Origin: Streptomyces naganishii JCM 4654
GTDB taxonomy: Bacteria > Actinomycetota > Actinomycetes > Streptomycetales > Streptomycetaceae
Direction: 5' to 3'
Length of the DNA stretch: 64,000 nt
NCBI RefSeq assembly: GCF_014650575.1
Contig: NZ_BMVF01000009.1
Location: 248,001 to 312,000, forward strand
Under the pieces are notes generated by a model, which was not told where the DNA came from, ran no database searches, and saw only the letters and a program-made list of their open reading frames with translations. The position numbers and the translations under genes are program-made. How positions within the stretch are numbered: position 1 is the first letter of the stretch; each line of letters starts with the position of its first letter. This document shows positions 53,926 to 64,000 of the stretch, one piece after another.

Positions 53926-53966
53926 GTGACACGGTGACACGCCACACCCCCGCAGACGTGACACGG
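53926..53966. promoter_or_regulatory. Three GTGACACgG motifs upstream of nitrilase 2
   Basis: GTGACACGG occurs at 53926-53934 and 53958-53966; GTGACACGC overlaps the first at 53934-53942. These are the reverse complement of CCGTGTCAC. Clustered direct repeats ahead of an ATG at 54032 suggest a regulator-binding region. Confidence 0.55.
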
Positions 53967-54031
53967 TGCACCTCAAAGCGGGGCGCCCGGCTTTCTACGC
54001 TCGCCGCACACCGAACAGAGCGGAGGACCCG

Positions 54032-54874
54032 ATGAGCAGAGTGATCCGTGCCGCCCTCTTCCAGACCGCCTGGACCGGCGACAAGGAGTCCATGATCCAG
54101 GTCCACGAGCAGGCGGCCCGCGACGCGGCCGCGCAGGGCGCCCAAGTCCTGTGCTTCCAGGAGCTGTTCTACGGACCCTACTTCTGCCAGGTCCAGGACC
54201 CGGCGTTCTACGAGTACGCCGAGCGGATCCCCGAGGGCCCCATCGTCCGGCGCTTCCAGGCGCTCGCCCGCGAACTGGGCATCGTCCTCGTGCTGCCGAT
54301 GTACGAGGAGGAACAGCCCGGCGTCCTCTACAACACCGCCGCCGTGATCGACGCGGACGGCTCCTACCTCGGCAAGTACCGCAAGACCCACATCCCCCAA
54401 GTGCGCGGGTTCTGGGAGAAGTTCTACTTCCGGCCCGGCAACAGCGGCTGGCCCGTCTTCGACACCAGGGCCGGCCGGATCGGAGTCTACATCTGCTACG
54501 ACCGCCACTTCCCGGAGGGCTGGCGCGCCCTGGGCCTGGCCGGCGCCGAGATCGTCTTCAACCCGTCGGCCACCTCCCGCGGCCTGTCCGGCTACCTCTG
54601 GCAGCTCGAGCAGCCGGCGGCGGCGGTCGCCAACGAGTACTTCGTCGGCGCGATCAACCGGGTCGGCGTCGAGGAACTGGGCGACAACGACTTCTACGGC
54701 ACCTCCTACTTCGTCGACCCCGAGGCGCGGTTCGTCGGCGAGGTGGCCGGCGACAAGGAGACCGAACTCCTCGTGCGCGACCTCGACCTGGCCAAGCTGC
54801 GCGAGGTCCGCGACCGCTGGCAGTTCTACCGCGACCGCGCCCCGGGTGCGTACGGGCCGCTGACCGCGCCCTGA
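54032..54874 (+). CDS. Nitrilase-superfamily N-carbamoyl amidohydrolase (copy 2)
   Basis: The 280-residue product aligns along its whole length with copy 1 at 50061 and keeps the triad E44 (CFQELFYGPYFCQ), K118 (YRKTHIPQ) and C155 (YICYDRHFPEGWR). It differs mainly on the surface. The ATG at 54032 follows GGAGGACCC; an open extension to 53966 is not conserved. Two paralogues in one cluster may serve different N-carbamoyl substrates (beta-alanine and 3-aminoisobutyrate, or alpha- and beta-forms). Confidence 0.9.
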   Translation: MSRVIRAALFQTAWTGDKESMIQVHEQAARDAAAQGAQVLCFQELFYGPYFCQVQDPAFYEYAERIPEGPIVRRFQALARELGIVLVLPMYEEEQPGVLYNTAAVIDADGSYLGKYRKTHIPQVRGFWEKFYFRPGNSGWPVFDTRAGRIGVYICYDRHFPEGWRALGLAGAEIVFNPSATSRGLSGYLWQLEQPAAAVANEYFVGAINRVGVEELGDNDFYGTSYFVDPEARFVGEVAGDKETELLVRDLDLAKLREVRDRWQFYRDRAPGAYGPLTAP

Positions 54875-54914
54875 CCGACGGCCCGCACCGGCCCGGGGCC
54901 GGGCACCGAACACA

Positions 54915-54923
54915 CCGTGTCAC
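54915..54923. promoter_or_regulatory. CCGTGTCAC motif upstream of hydA
   Basis: An exact copy of the 9-mer lies 20 bp before the hydA ATG and ahead of its AAGGAGAGGG ribosome-binding site. It is the fourth exact occurrence in the cluster. Confidence 0.55.
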
Positions 54924-54942
54924 GACCGGAAGGAGAGGGAGC

Positions 54943-56343
54943 ATGAGCCGTACCGTCATCCGTGGTGGCCTCGTCATCACCGCCTCCGACGAGATCCACG
55001 CCGACGTCCTGATAGAGGACGGCCGCATCGCCGCCCTCGCCGCCTCCGGCACCCCGGCCGCCGAGGCATGGACGGCCGAGCGGGTCGTCGACGCCACCGG
55101 GAAGTACGTCATCCCCGGCGGCGTCGACGCCCACACCCACATGGAACTGCCCTTCGGCGGCACCTTCGCCTCCGACACCTTCGAGACCGGCACCCGGGCC
55201 GCGGCCTGGGGCGGCACCACCACGATCGTCGACTTCGCCGTGCAGAGCGTCGGCCACACCCTGCGCGAGGGACTCGACGCCTGGCACGCCAAGGCCGAGG
55301 GCAACTGCGCCATCGACTACGGCTTCCACATGATCGTCTCCGACGTCGGCGACGAGACGCTGAAGGAGATGGACCTGCTCGTGGAGGAGGGCGTGACCTC
55401 CTTCAAGCAGTTCATGGCCTACCCCGGCGTCTTCTACTCCGACGACGGCCAGATCCTGCGCGCCATGCAGCGCTCCGCCGAGAACGGCGGGCTGATCATG
55501 ATGCACGCCGAGAACGGCATCGCCATCGACGTGCTCGTCGAACAGGCCCTCGCCCGCGGCGAGACCGACCCCCGCTACCACGGCGAGGTCCGCAAGGCGC
55601 TGCTGGAGGCCGAGGCCACGCACCGCGCCATCCGGCTCGCCCAGGTCGCCGGCGCCCCCCTGTACGTCGTGCACGTCTCCGCGCGGGAGGCGGTCGCCGA
55701 ACTGATCCGGGCCCGCGACGACGGGCTGAACGTCTTCGGCGAGACCTGCCCGCAGTACCTGTTCCTGTCCACCGACAACCTCGCCGAACCGGACTTCGAG
55801 GGCGCCAAGTACGTCTGCTCCACGCCCCTGCGGCCCAGGGAGCACCAGGCCGCCCTGTGGAAGGGCCTGCGCACCAACGACCTCCAGGTGGTCTCCACGG
55901 ACCACTGCCCCTTCTGCTTCACCGGCCAGAAGGAGCTCGGCCGCGGCGACTTCTCCAAGATCCCCAACGGGCTGCCGGGCGTGGAGAACCGCATGGACCT
56001 GCTCCACCAGGCCGTCGTCGACGGGCACATCTCCCGCCGCCGCTGGATCGAGATCGCCTGCGCCACCCCGGCCCGCATGTTCGGCCTGTACCCGAAGAAG
56101 GGCACCATCGCCCCCGGCGCCGACGCCGACGTCGTCATCTACGACCCGCACGCCGAGCAGGTCATGTCCGCGCAGACGCACCACATGAACGTCGACTACT
56201 CCGCCTACGAGGGCAGGCGCGTCACCGGCCGGGTGGAGACGGTCCTCTCGCGCGGCGAACCCGTCATCACCGAGCGGGAGTACACCGGGCACGCCGGGCA
56301 CGGCGTCTACACCCCGCGCTCCACCTGTCAGTACCTCAACTAG
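54943..56343 (+). CDS. hydA: Dihydropyrimidinase/D-hydantoinase
   Basis: The 466-residue product is a cyclic amidohydrolase with metal ligands H64 and H66 in GGVDAHTHMELP, carboxylated lysine K155 in VTSFKQFMAYPGV, later His in LYVVHVSAREAV, and Asp in STDHCPFCFTGQK. It opens dihydrouracil, dihydrothymine or hydantoin rings to N-carbamoyl amino acids, the substrate of the neighbouring nitrilase enzymes. AAGGAGAGGG precedes the ATG at 54943. It is followed by the LLM oxidoreductase 11 bp downstream. Confidence 0.93.
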   Translation: MSRTVIRGGLVITASDEIHADVLIEDGRIAALAASGTPAAEAWTAERVVDATGKYVIPGGVDAHTHMELPFGGTFASDTFETGTRAAAWGGTTTIVDFAVQSVGHTLREGLDAWHAKAEGNCAIDYGFHMIVSDVGDETLKEMDLLVEEGVTSFKQFMAYPGVFYSDDGQILRAMQRSAENGGLIMMHAENGIAIDVLVEQALARGETDPRYHGEVRKALLEAEATHRAIRLAQVAGAPLYVVHVSAREAVAELIRARDDGLNVFGETCPQYLFLSTDNLAEPDFEGAKYVCSTPLRPREHQAALWKGLRTNDLQVVSTDHCPFCFTGQKELGRGDFSKIPNGLPGVENRMDLLHQAVVDGHISRRRWIEIACATPARMFGLYPKKGTIAPGADADVVIYDPHAEQVMSAQTHHMNVDYSAYEGRRVTGRVETVLSRGEPVITEREYTGHAGHGVYTPRSTCQYLN

Positions 56344-56354
56344 GAGTGGCGCCC

Positions 56355-57374
56355 ATGGACTTCGGACTCGTCCTCCAGACCGACCCGCCGGCCTCGCGCG
56401 TCGTCAGCCTGATGCAGCGGGCCGAGCGCAACGGCTTCCGCTACGGCTGGACCTTCGACTCCGCCGTGCTCTGGCAGGAGCCGTTCGTCATCTACTCCCA
56501 GATCCTCGCGCAGACCGAGCGGCTGACCGTCGGCCCGATGGTCACCAACCCCGGCACCCGCACCTGGGAGGTCACCGCCTCCACCTTCGCCACCCTCAAC
56601 GACATGTTCGGCAACCGCACCGTCTGCGGCATCGGCCGCGGCGACTCCGCGATGCGCGTCGCCGGCCGCAAACCCAACACGCTCGCCCGCATCAGCGAAG
56701 CCATGAAGGTCATCCGGGCGCTCGGCAGGGGCGAGGAGGCCGACCTCGGCGGCACCGTGATCCGCTTCCCCTGGGTCAGACCCGGCGCCGAACTGCCCGT
56801 GTGGATGGCCGCGTACGGGCCCAAGGCGCTGAAGATGACCGGCGAGGAGGCCGACGGGTTCATCCTCCAGCTCGCCGACCTCTACCTCACCGAGTACATG
56901 GTCAAGGCCGTCAGGGACGCGGCAGCGGCGGCCGGACGCGACCCGGACGCGGTGACGGTCTGCGTCGCCGCGCCCGCCTACGTCACCGCCGACGACTCGC
57001 CCGAGGCGCTCGCCCACGCCCGCGAGCAGTGCCGGTGGTTCGGCGGCATGGTCGGCAACCACGTCGCCGACCTGGTCGAGCGCTACGGCGAGCACTCCGC
57101 CGCCGTACCGGACGAACTCACCGACTACATCAAGGCCCGCCAGGGGTACGACTACGCCCACCACGGGCGCAGCGGCAACCCCGACACCCAGTTCGTGCCC
57201 GACGAGATCGTGGACAGGTTCTGCCTCGTCGGGCCGGTGGAGAAGCACATCGAGAAGCTGAACGCGCTGCGCGCACTGGGCGTCGACCAGTTCGCCGTGT
57301 ACGACATGCACGACGCGCAGGAAGCTGTGATCGACGCGTACGGGCAGCAGGTCATCCCGGCCGTCAACTCCTGA
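56355..57374 (+). CDS. F420-dependent LLM-class oxidoreductase (TIGR03842-like)
   Basis: The 339-residue product is a luciferase-like monooxygenase-fold protein of the F420-dependent group: MDFGLVLQTDPPASRVVSLMQRAE, YGWTFDSAVLWQEPFVIYSQIL, GPMVTNPGTRTWEVTASTFATL, GIGRGDSAMRVAGRKP. It starts 11 bp after hydA. In several Streptomyces genomes this family accompanies hydA and nitrilases, but its reaction is not settled. One reading is reduction or oxidation of the pyrimidine ring that feeds hydA; another is a side-reaction enzyme. Confidence 0.85.
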   Translation: MDFGLVLQTDPPASRVVSLMQRAERNGFRYGWTFDSAVLWQEPFVIYSQILAQTERLTVGPMVTNPGTRTWEVTASTFATLNDMFGNRTVCGIGRGDSAMRVAGRKPNTLARISEAMKVIRALGRGEEADLGGTVIRFPWVRPGAELPVWMAAYGPKALKMTGEEADGFILQLADLYLTEYMVKAVRDAAAAAGRDPDAVTVCVAAPAYVTADDSPEALAHAREQCRWFGGMVGNHVADLVERYGEHSAAVPDELTDYIKARQGYDYAHHGRSGNPDTQFVPDEIVDRFCLVGPVEKHIEKLNALRALGVDQFAVYDMHDAQEAVIDAYGQQVIPAVNS

Positions 57375-57414
57375 TCCCCGCGACCGAGTTCCGACAACCC
57401 CCCACTCCACTGTC

Positions 57415-57442
57415 GCCCCTCCCCACCTCCCCGGGGAGGGGC
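57415..57442 (+). terminator. Hairpin between LLM gene and transporter
   Basis: GCCCCTCCCC pairs with GGGGAGGGGC (10 bp) around an 8-nt loop. It lies in the 118-bp gap ahead of the NCS1 transporter gene. It may end the hydA-LLM transcript or limit expression of the transporter. Confidence 0.6.
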
Positions 57443-57492
57443 CGGGTGCCCGCACCGCCCCGCTTCGACCCGCCTCATGGATTGGGCTGCCC

Positions 57493-59022
<1,530 letters not shown>

Positions 59023-59039
59023 ACACCCGTGGGGAACGG

Positions 59040-59729
59040 TCAGCCCTTCCGGCCGTTCCCCAGCGCGGCCACCGCGTCCCTGGCCGCCTTGATGGCGCCC
59101 TTGTTGATCTCGTCCGTGTCCGGCGCCTTCTTCGTCTCGAAGTCGCTGCCGTTGTACGTGACGACCACCAGCGCGTTGGAGGAACGCGCCATCACCACGC
59201 CCTCACGGGTCTGCTGCTTGTCCTGGGTGGTCAGGTTCACCACGGAGTACGCGCTGTCCCCGAGACCCGGCACCGCCCCGCCGCCGCTCTTCTCCGCCGT
59301 CCGGTCCTGGTACGCCTTCTGCGCGGCCGCCGGCGAGTCCATGATCTCGAAGGAGACGTCGAGCCAGCGGTAGTCGTAGCCCTTGAGCGCGTTCCACGAG
59401 CAGGTGCGGCGCACCTTGGTGTCCGTGGACGGGATCTCCTTGCCCGCCGTCTTCGCGCCCGGTACCAGCGCCCCGATCGTCGTCGCCGTCACGCTGGTGC
59501 ACGGCGCCGGGGCCGAGTCGTACGCCTTGGACTCCGCCGCCGAGGACGGCGCGGCGGACGGCGAGGACGCCTCCGCGCCGCCGGACGGAGTGGTCTGCTG
59601 CGCCGTGCGGTGCTCGGCGGCCGGCGCGGGGGCGAACGGGCCGGACGTCAACGCCCAGCCCGCGCAGGCGAGCACGACGACGGGACTCAGCCGCGCGGTG
59701 AGCGCGAGCGGCAGCGGGAGATCACGCAC
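59040..59729 (-). CDS. DUF3558-like secreted or membrane-anchored protein
   Basis: The 229-residue product has an N-terminal hydrophobic segment (LALTARLSPVVVLACAGWALTSG) and a Ser/Ala-rich linker, then a domain with CTSVTATTIGALVPGAKTAGKEI, RRTCSWNALKGYDYRWLDVSFEIMD, AVPGLGDSAYS and ARSSNALVVVTYNG, which is the DUF3558 pattern (two Cys paired). The GTG at 59729 gives the best signal sequence; an upstream ATG at 59798 would place 23 residues before it. Function is unknown. Confidence 0.78.
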   Translation of the reverse strand: MRDLPLPLALTARLSPVVVLACAGWALTSGPFAPAPAAEHRTAQQTTPSGGAEASSPSAAPSSAAESKAYDSAPAPCTSVTATTIGALVPGAKTAGKEIPSTDTKVRRTCSWNALKGYDYRWLDVSFEIMDSPAAAQKAYQDRTAEKSGGGAVPGLGDSAYSVVNLTTQDKQQTREGVVMARSSNALVVVTYNGSDFETKKAPDTDEINKGAIKAARDAVAALGNGRKG

Positions 59730-59884
59730 GGCGCACTCTCGTGTGGGGGACGGACGGTGCGGCACTGGTCCGCACCGCGGACGGTACGACAGTTTCACAC
59801 GAGACCCTGTGGGGCGGAAGGGCGAACTCGCTCCGTGCCCACGTGGTTACGGCCGAAGACGCCAACGGCACGCCTACGGCACGT

Positions 59885-60949
59885 CTACGGCACCCGCGCC
59901 GTCCACTCGGCCGAACCGAACTTCGTCCGCGCCAGCTCCCGCGCCCGGGCGAGCTCGTCGTCGGTCACCTTGCCCTGCGACAGCCCGTACCGCCCGCGGA
60001 AGGAGTCGATCATCCGCGCGATCACGGCCTCGCGCGCGAGACCGGTCTGCCGGCGCAGCGGATCCACCCGCTTCTTCGCGCTCTTCGTCCCCTTGTCGGA
60101 CATCTTCTCCCGCCCGATCCGCAGCACTTGGAGCATTTTGTCCGCATCGATGTCGTACGACATCGTCACATGGTGCAGCACCGCACCGGGGCCGCCGTGC
60201 GGTCCCACGACCCGTTTCTGCGCCGCGCCCGCGATCTTGCCCTGCTCGGTGGCGATGTCGTTCAGCGGCTGGTACCAGGCGCGGATGCCCATGTCGCCGA
60301 GGGCGCCGAGCACCCAGTCGTCCAGGTAGGCGTAACTGTCCTGGAAGGACAGGCCCTGCACCAGTGCCTCGGGCACCGACAGCGAGTACGTGATCGTGTT
60401 GCCCGGCTCCACGAACATCGCGCCGCCGCCGGAGATCCGCCGCACCACCTCGATGCCGTGGAGCGCGGCGCCCTGGGGGTCCACCTCGTTGCGCAGGGAC
60501 TGGAAGCTGCCGATGATCACCGCCGGGGCGCCCCACTCCCACACCCGCAGCGTCGGCGGGCGCCGGCCCGCGGCGACCTCCGCCGTCAGCACCTCGTCCA
60601 GCGCCATGTGCAGCGCCGGGGACTGCGGGCCCTCGTGGACGAGCTGCCAGTCGTAGTCCGTCCAGTCGGTGGCGTGCGCCAGCGCGCGGCGCACCGCGAT
60701 GCCCACGCCCTCCGACGTCAGCCCGTACATCACCGTGCCCTCGGGCAGCGCCGCGTCGATCCGGGCGGCGAGGCCAGCCGCGTCCGTGTCCGCGGGGGCG
60801 CCCTCCAGCGCGCCGTTCACCGCGTCCAGCGCCTCGTCCGGTTCCAGGAAGAAGTCGCCCGCCACCCGCACGTGCCTCAGCACGCCGTCCTCGGCTTCCA
60901 CGTCCACGACGACGAGCTTGCCGCCGGGCACCTTGTACTCACCGTGCAC
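59885..60949 (-). CDS. lplA: Lipoate-protein ligase family protein
   Basis: The 354-residue product is a biotin/lipoate A/B ligase-type protein with RRISGGGAMFVEPGNTITYSLSVP, SYAYLDDWVLGALGDMG, IAGAAQKRVVGPHGGPGAVLHHVTMSYDID and a preceding domain (HGEYKVPGGKLVVVDVEAEDGVLRHVRVAGDFFLEPDEALDAV) resembling the LplA accessory domain placed N-terminally. The lysine of AQKR is the usual catalytic residue. It probably attaches scavenged lipoate or octanoate to carrier proteins. The symbol is by family, not by ortholog proof. Confidence 0.82.
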   Translation of the reverse strand: MHGEYKVPGGKLVVVDVEAEDGVLRHVRVAGDFFLEPDEALDAVNGALEGAPADTDAAGLAARIDAALPEGTVMYGLTSEGVGIAVRRALAHATDWTDYDWQLVHEGPQSPALHMALDEVLTAEVAAGRRPPTLRVWEWGAPAVIIGSFQSLRNEVDPQGAALHGIEVVRRISGGGAMFVEPGNTITYSLSVPEALVQGLSFQDSYAYLDDWVLGALGDMGIRAWYQPLNDIATEQGKIAGAAQKRVVGPHGGPGAVLHHVTMSYDIDADKMLQVLRIGREKMSDKGTKSAKKRVDPLRRQTGLAREAVIARMIDSFRGRYGLSQGKVTDDELARARELARTKFGSAEWTARVP

Positions 60950-61111
60950 TGCCAGGGCCTCCGTTCCTGCCGCAGCAGATCAACGCGCCGGGCCGCCGGG
61001 GTGTTCCCCCTCACTGGAACCTCCCCGCCGCCACGCGCATCTTCCAGTGCGGGAGGCAGGAGCGGCGGTACGGGGCCTCCGCCGGACGCCTCCCGGCAGG
61101 GAAGGCTCCTC

Positions 61112-61780
61112 ATGGCACGGCGGACAGCGGCACTCTCCGCGATCTCCCTCGCGGTCGTCCTCGCGGTCACGGCCTGCGGCCCGGCCCACCACGAGGCCGG
61201 CCCACGGCCCAGCTCGGCGCACCGCACGACCGCGTCCGCCGGCACCCCCACACCCACGACTTCGCCGACCGGCACCACCTCGGCGACCCCCCGCCCCACG
61301 CCGACCACCGCCTCCCCCTCCTCCCCGGCCGGCACCCCCCACGCGGCCCCCTGCCGCAGCGGGCAACTGCGCTGGACCCTGACCCGCCTCGACGGCAAGC
61401 CCGGCCACGGACCGGCCACCGCCCTGCTGAGCGCCGCCAACACCGCCGCGCGGCCCTGCGCCCTCCACGGCTACCCCTATCTCGAGGCGCACGTGGGCAA
61501 GGGCCCCGCGGTCTGGACGGAACCCGGCACCAAGGCGCGGGTCCGGGTGCTGCTGCGCCACGGCCACCCGGTCGTCTTCCCGCTCACCTACCCGGCCTCG
61601 CCCGACCGGCACGGATACTGCGCCATCCCCACCGACCTCGACCCCGTCATAGTCGTACGCCCCCCGAACCCCGCCCGCACCGACTACGGCACCCCCCTGC
61701 GGATGACGGACACCCACGGACGCCCGGTGCGCCCGGTGTTCTGCGACACGATCCGCATCGGCCCGCCCCGGCAGCGGTAG
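61112..61780 (+). CDS. DUF4232 lipoprotein
   Basis: The 222-residue product has a lipobox (LAVVLAVTAC near residue 22), a long Thr/Pro/Ser-rich linker and a DUF4232 domain (LRWTLTRLDGKPGHGPATALLSAANTAARPCALHGYPYLEA, HPVVFPLTYPA, CAIPTDLDPVIVVRPP). It is an exported lipoprotein of unknown role. GGAAGG precedes the ATG at 61112. Confidence 0.85.
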   Translation: MARRTAALSAISLAVVLAVTACGPAHHEAGPRPSSAHRTTASAGTPTPTTSPTGTTSATPRPTPTTASPSSPAGTPHAAPCRSGQLRWTLTRLDGKPGHGPATALLSAANTAARPCALHGYPYLEAHVGKGPAVWTEPGTKARVRVLLRHGHPVVFPLTYPASPDRHGYCAIPTDLDPVIVVRPPNPARTDYGTPLRMTDTHGRPVRPVFCDTIRIGPPRQR

Positions 61781-61965
61781 GGCGGCGCGCGCCCGTACAG
61801 GGGCGCGATGGGGTTCGCCGGTGCGCAGAACGACGGGTGTTAGGGGGCTGCCCTGGTCGCGGCGATGCCCTAGACGTGGAGCTGGAATCAGCGCTTCACC
61901 GCCGGGCGGCCGGCCCGGGCCGCGGTGACGCGCGTACGCACCACGCCGCCGCCGAACGGGGAGAA

Positions 61966-64000
<2,035 letters not shown>

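Noticed and set aside
57375..57492. A fifth copy of the CCGTGTCAC motif before the transporter gene
   Set aside because: Neither the 9-mer nor a one-mismatch version was found in this gap; the transporter may rely on transcription from upstream.

Overview
The base composition is very GC-rich with strong third-position GC bias, and the gene families are typical of Streptomyces: KdpABC/KdpED, PcaL fusion, DUF5994, Asp23/Gls24 clusters with AmaP, SpoIIE-type phosphatases, F420-dependent luciferase-like enzymes and a non-ribosomal peptide synthetase. I read the window as chromosomal DNA of a Streptomyces-like actinomycete. Genus is inferred from these families, not proven. No rRNA, tRNA or CRISPR array was seen.

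Layout. 1-6.7 kb: end of kdpA, then kdpB, kdpC, a strong hairpin, and the kdpE/kdpD two-component genes (high-affinity K+ uptake). 6.7-8.2 kb: a scar made of the C-terminal part of a universal stress protein gene fused to the truncated, frameshifted remains of an IS110-family transposase, followed by a copy of the first 100 bp of the pcaL coding sequence. 8.2-36.5 kb: an accessory stress-response island. It holds eight genes or domains of the DUF5994 family, four SpoIIE-type phosphatases, two STAS proteins, one RsbW-like ATPase, two related acetyltransferase-like proteins, two small winged-helix proteins, a GNAT-AAA+ fusion, a slipin/SPFH protein, a CorA-type transporter, a fatty-acid desaturase broken by one amber codon, and a divergent Asp23/AmaP envelope-stress cluster next to an ECF sigma operon. 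36.5-37.6 kb: an intact IS110-family element, followed by the complete pcaL gene, whose 5' end is what is duplicated at 8.1 kb. The island therefore sits between two IS110 copies with the same pcaL flank.

37.7-49.7 kb is ordinary chromosome: pcaL, an MBL-fold hydrolase, xth, a secreted CocE/NonD hydrolase, gamma-glutamyltransferase, a ClpC-like ATPase, a methionine aminopeptidase and a divergent small XRE regulator. 50-59 kb is a pyrimidine/hydantoin catabolic cluster: two nitrilase-family ureidopropionase-like enzymes, an omega-aminotransferase, a PucR regulator, a dihydropyrimidinase, an F420-dependent LLM oxidoreductase and an NCS1 transporter. A shared 9-base motif precedes the three hydrolase genes. 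59-61.8 kb holds a secreted DUF3558-like protein, a lipoate ligase family protein and a DUF4232 lipoprotein. The window ends inside an NRPS gene beginning near 61,966.

The most striking signal is in the island. Seven promoter/leader units, on both strands, each have a TAnnnT -10 box followed 7-8 nt later by a stem (5' arm CCGAGrGC-like, 3' arm GTTCTCGG-like) whose two arms change together between copies, closing over an inner hairpin. Five precede DUF5994 genes and two precede acetyltransferase-like genes. They look like a structured 5' mRNA end shared by a stress regulon. Together with a STAS-DUF5994 in-frame fusion, they tie an unknown family to partner-switching signalling.
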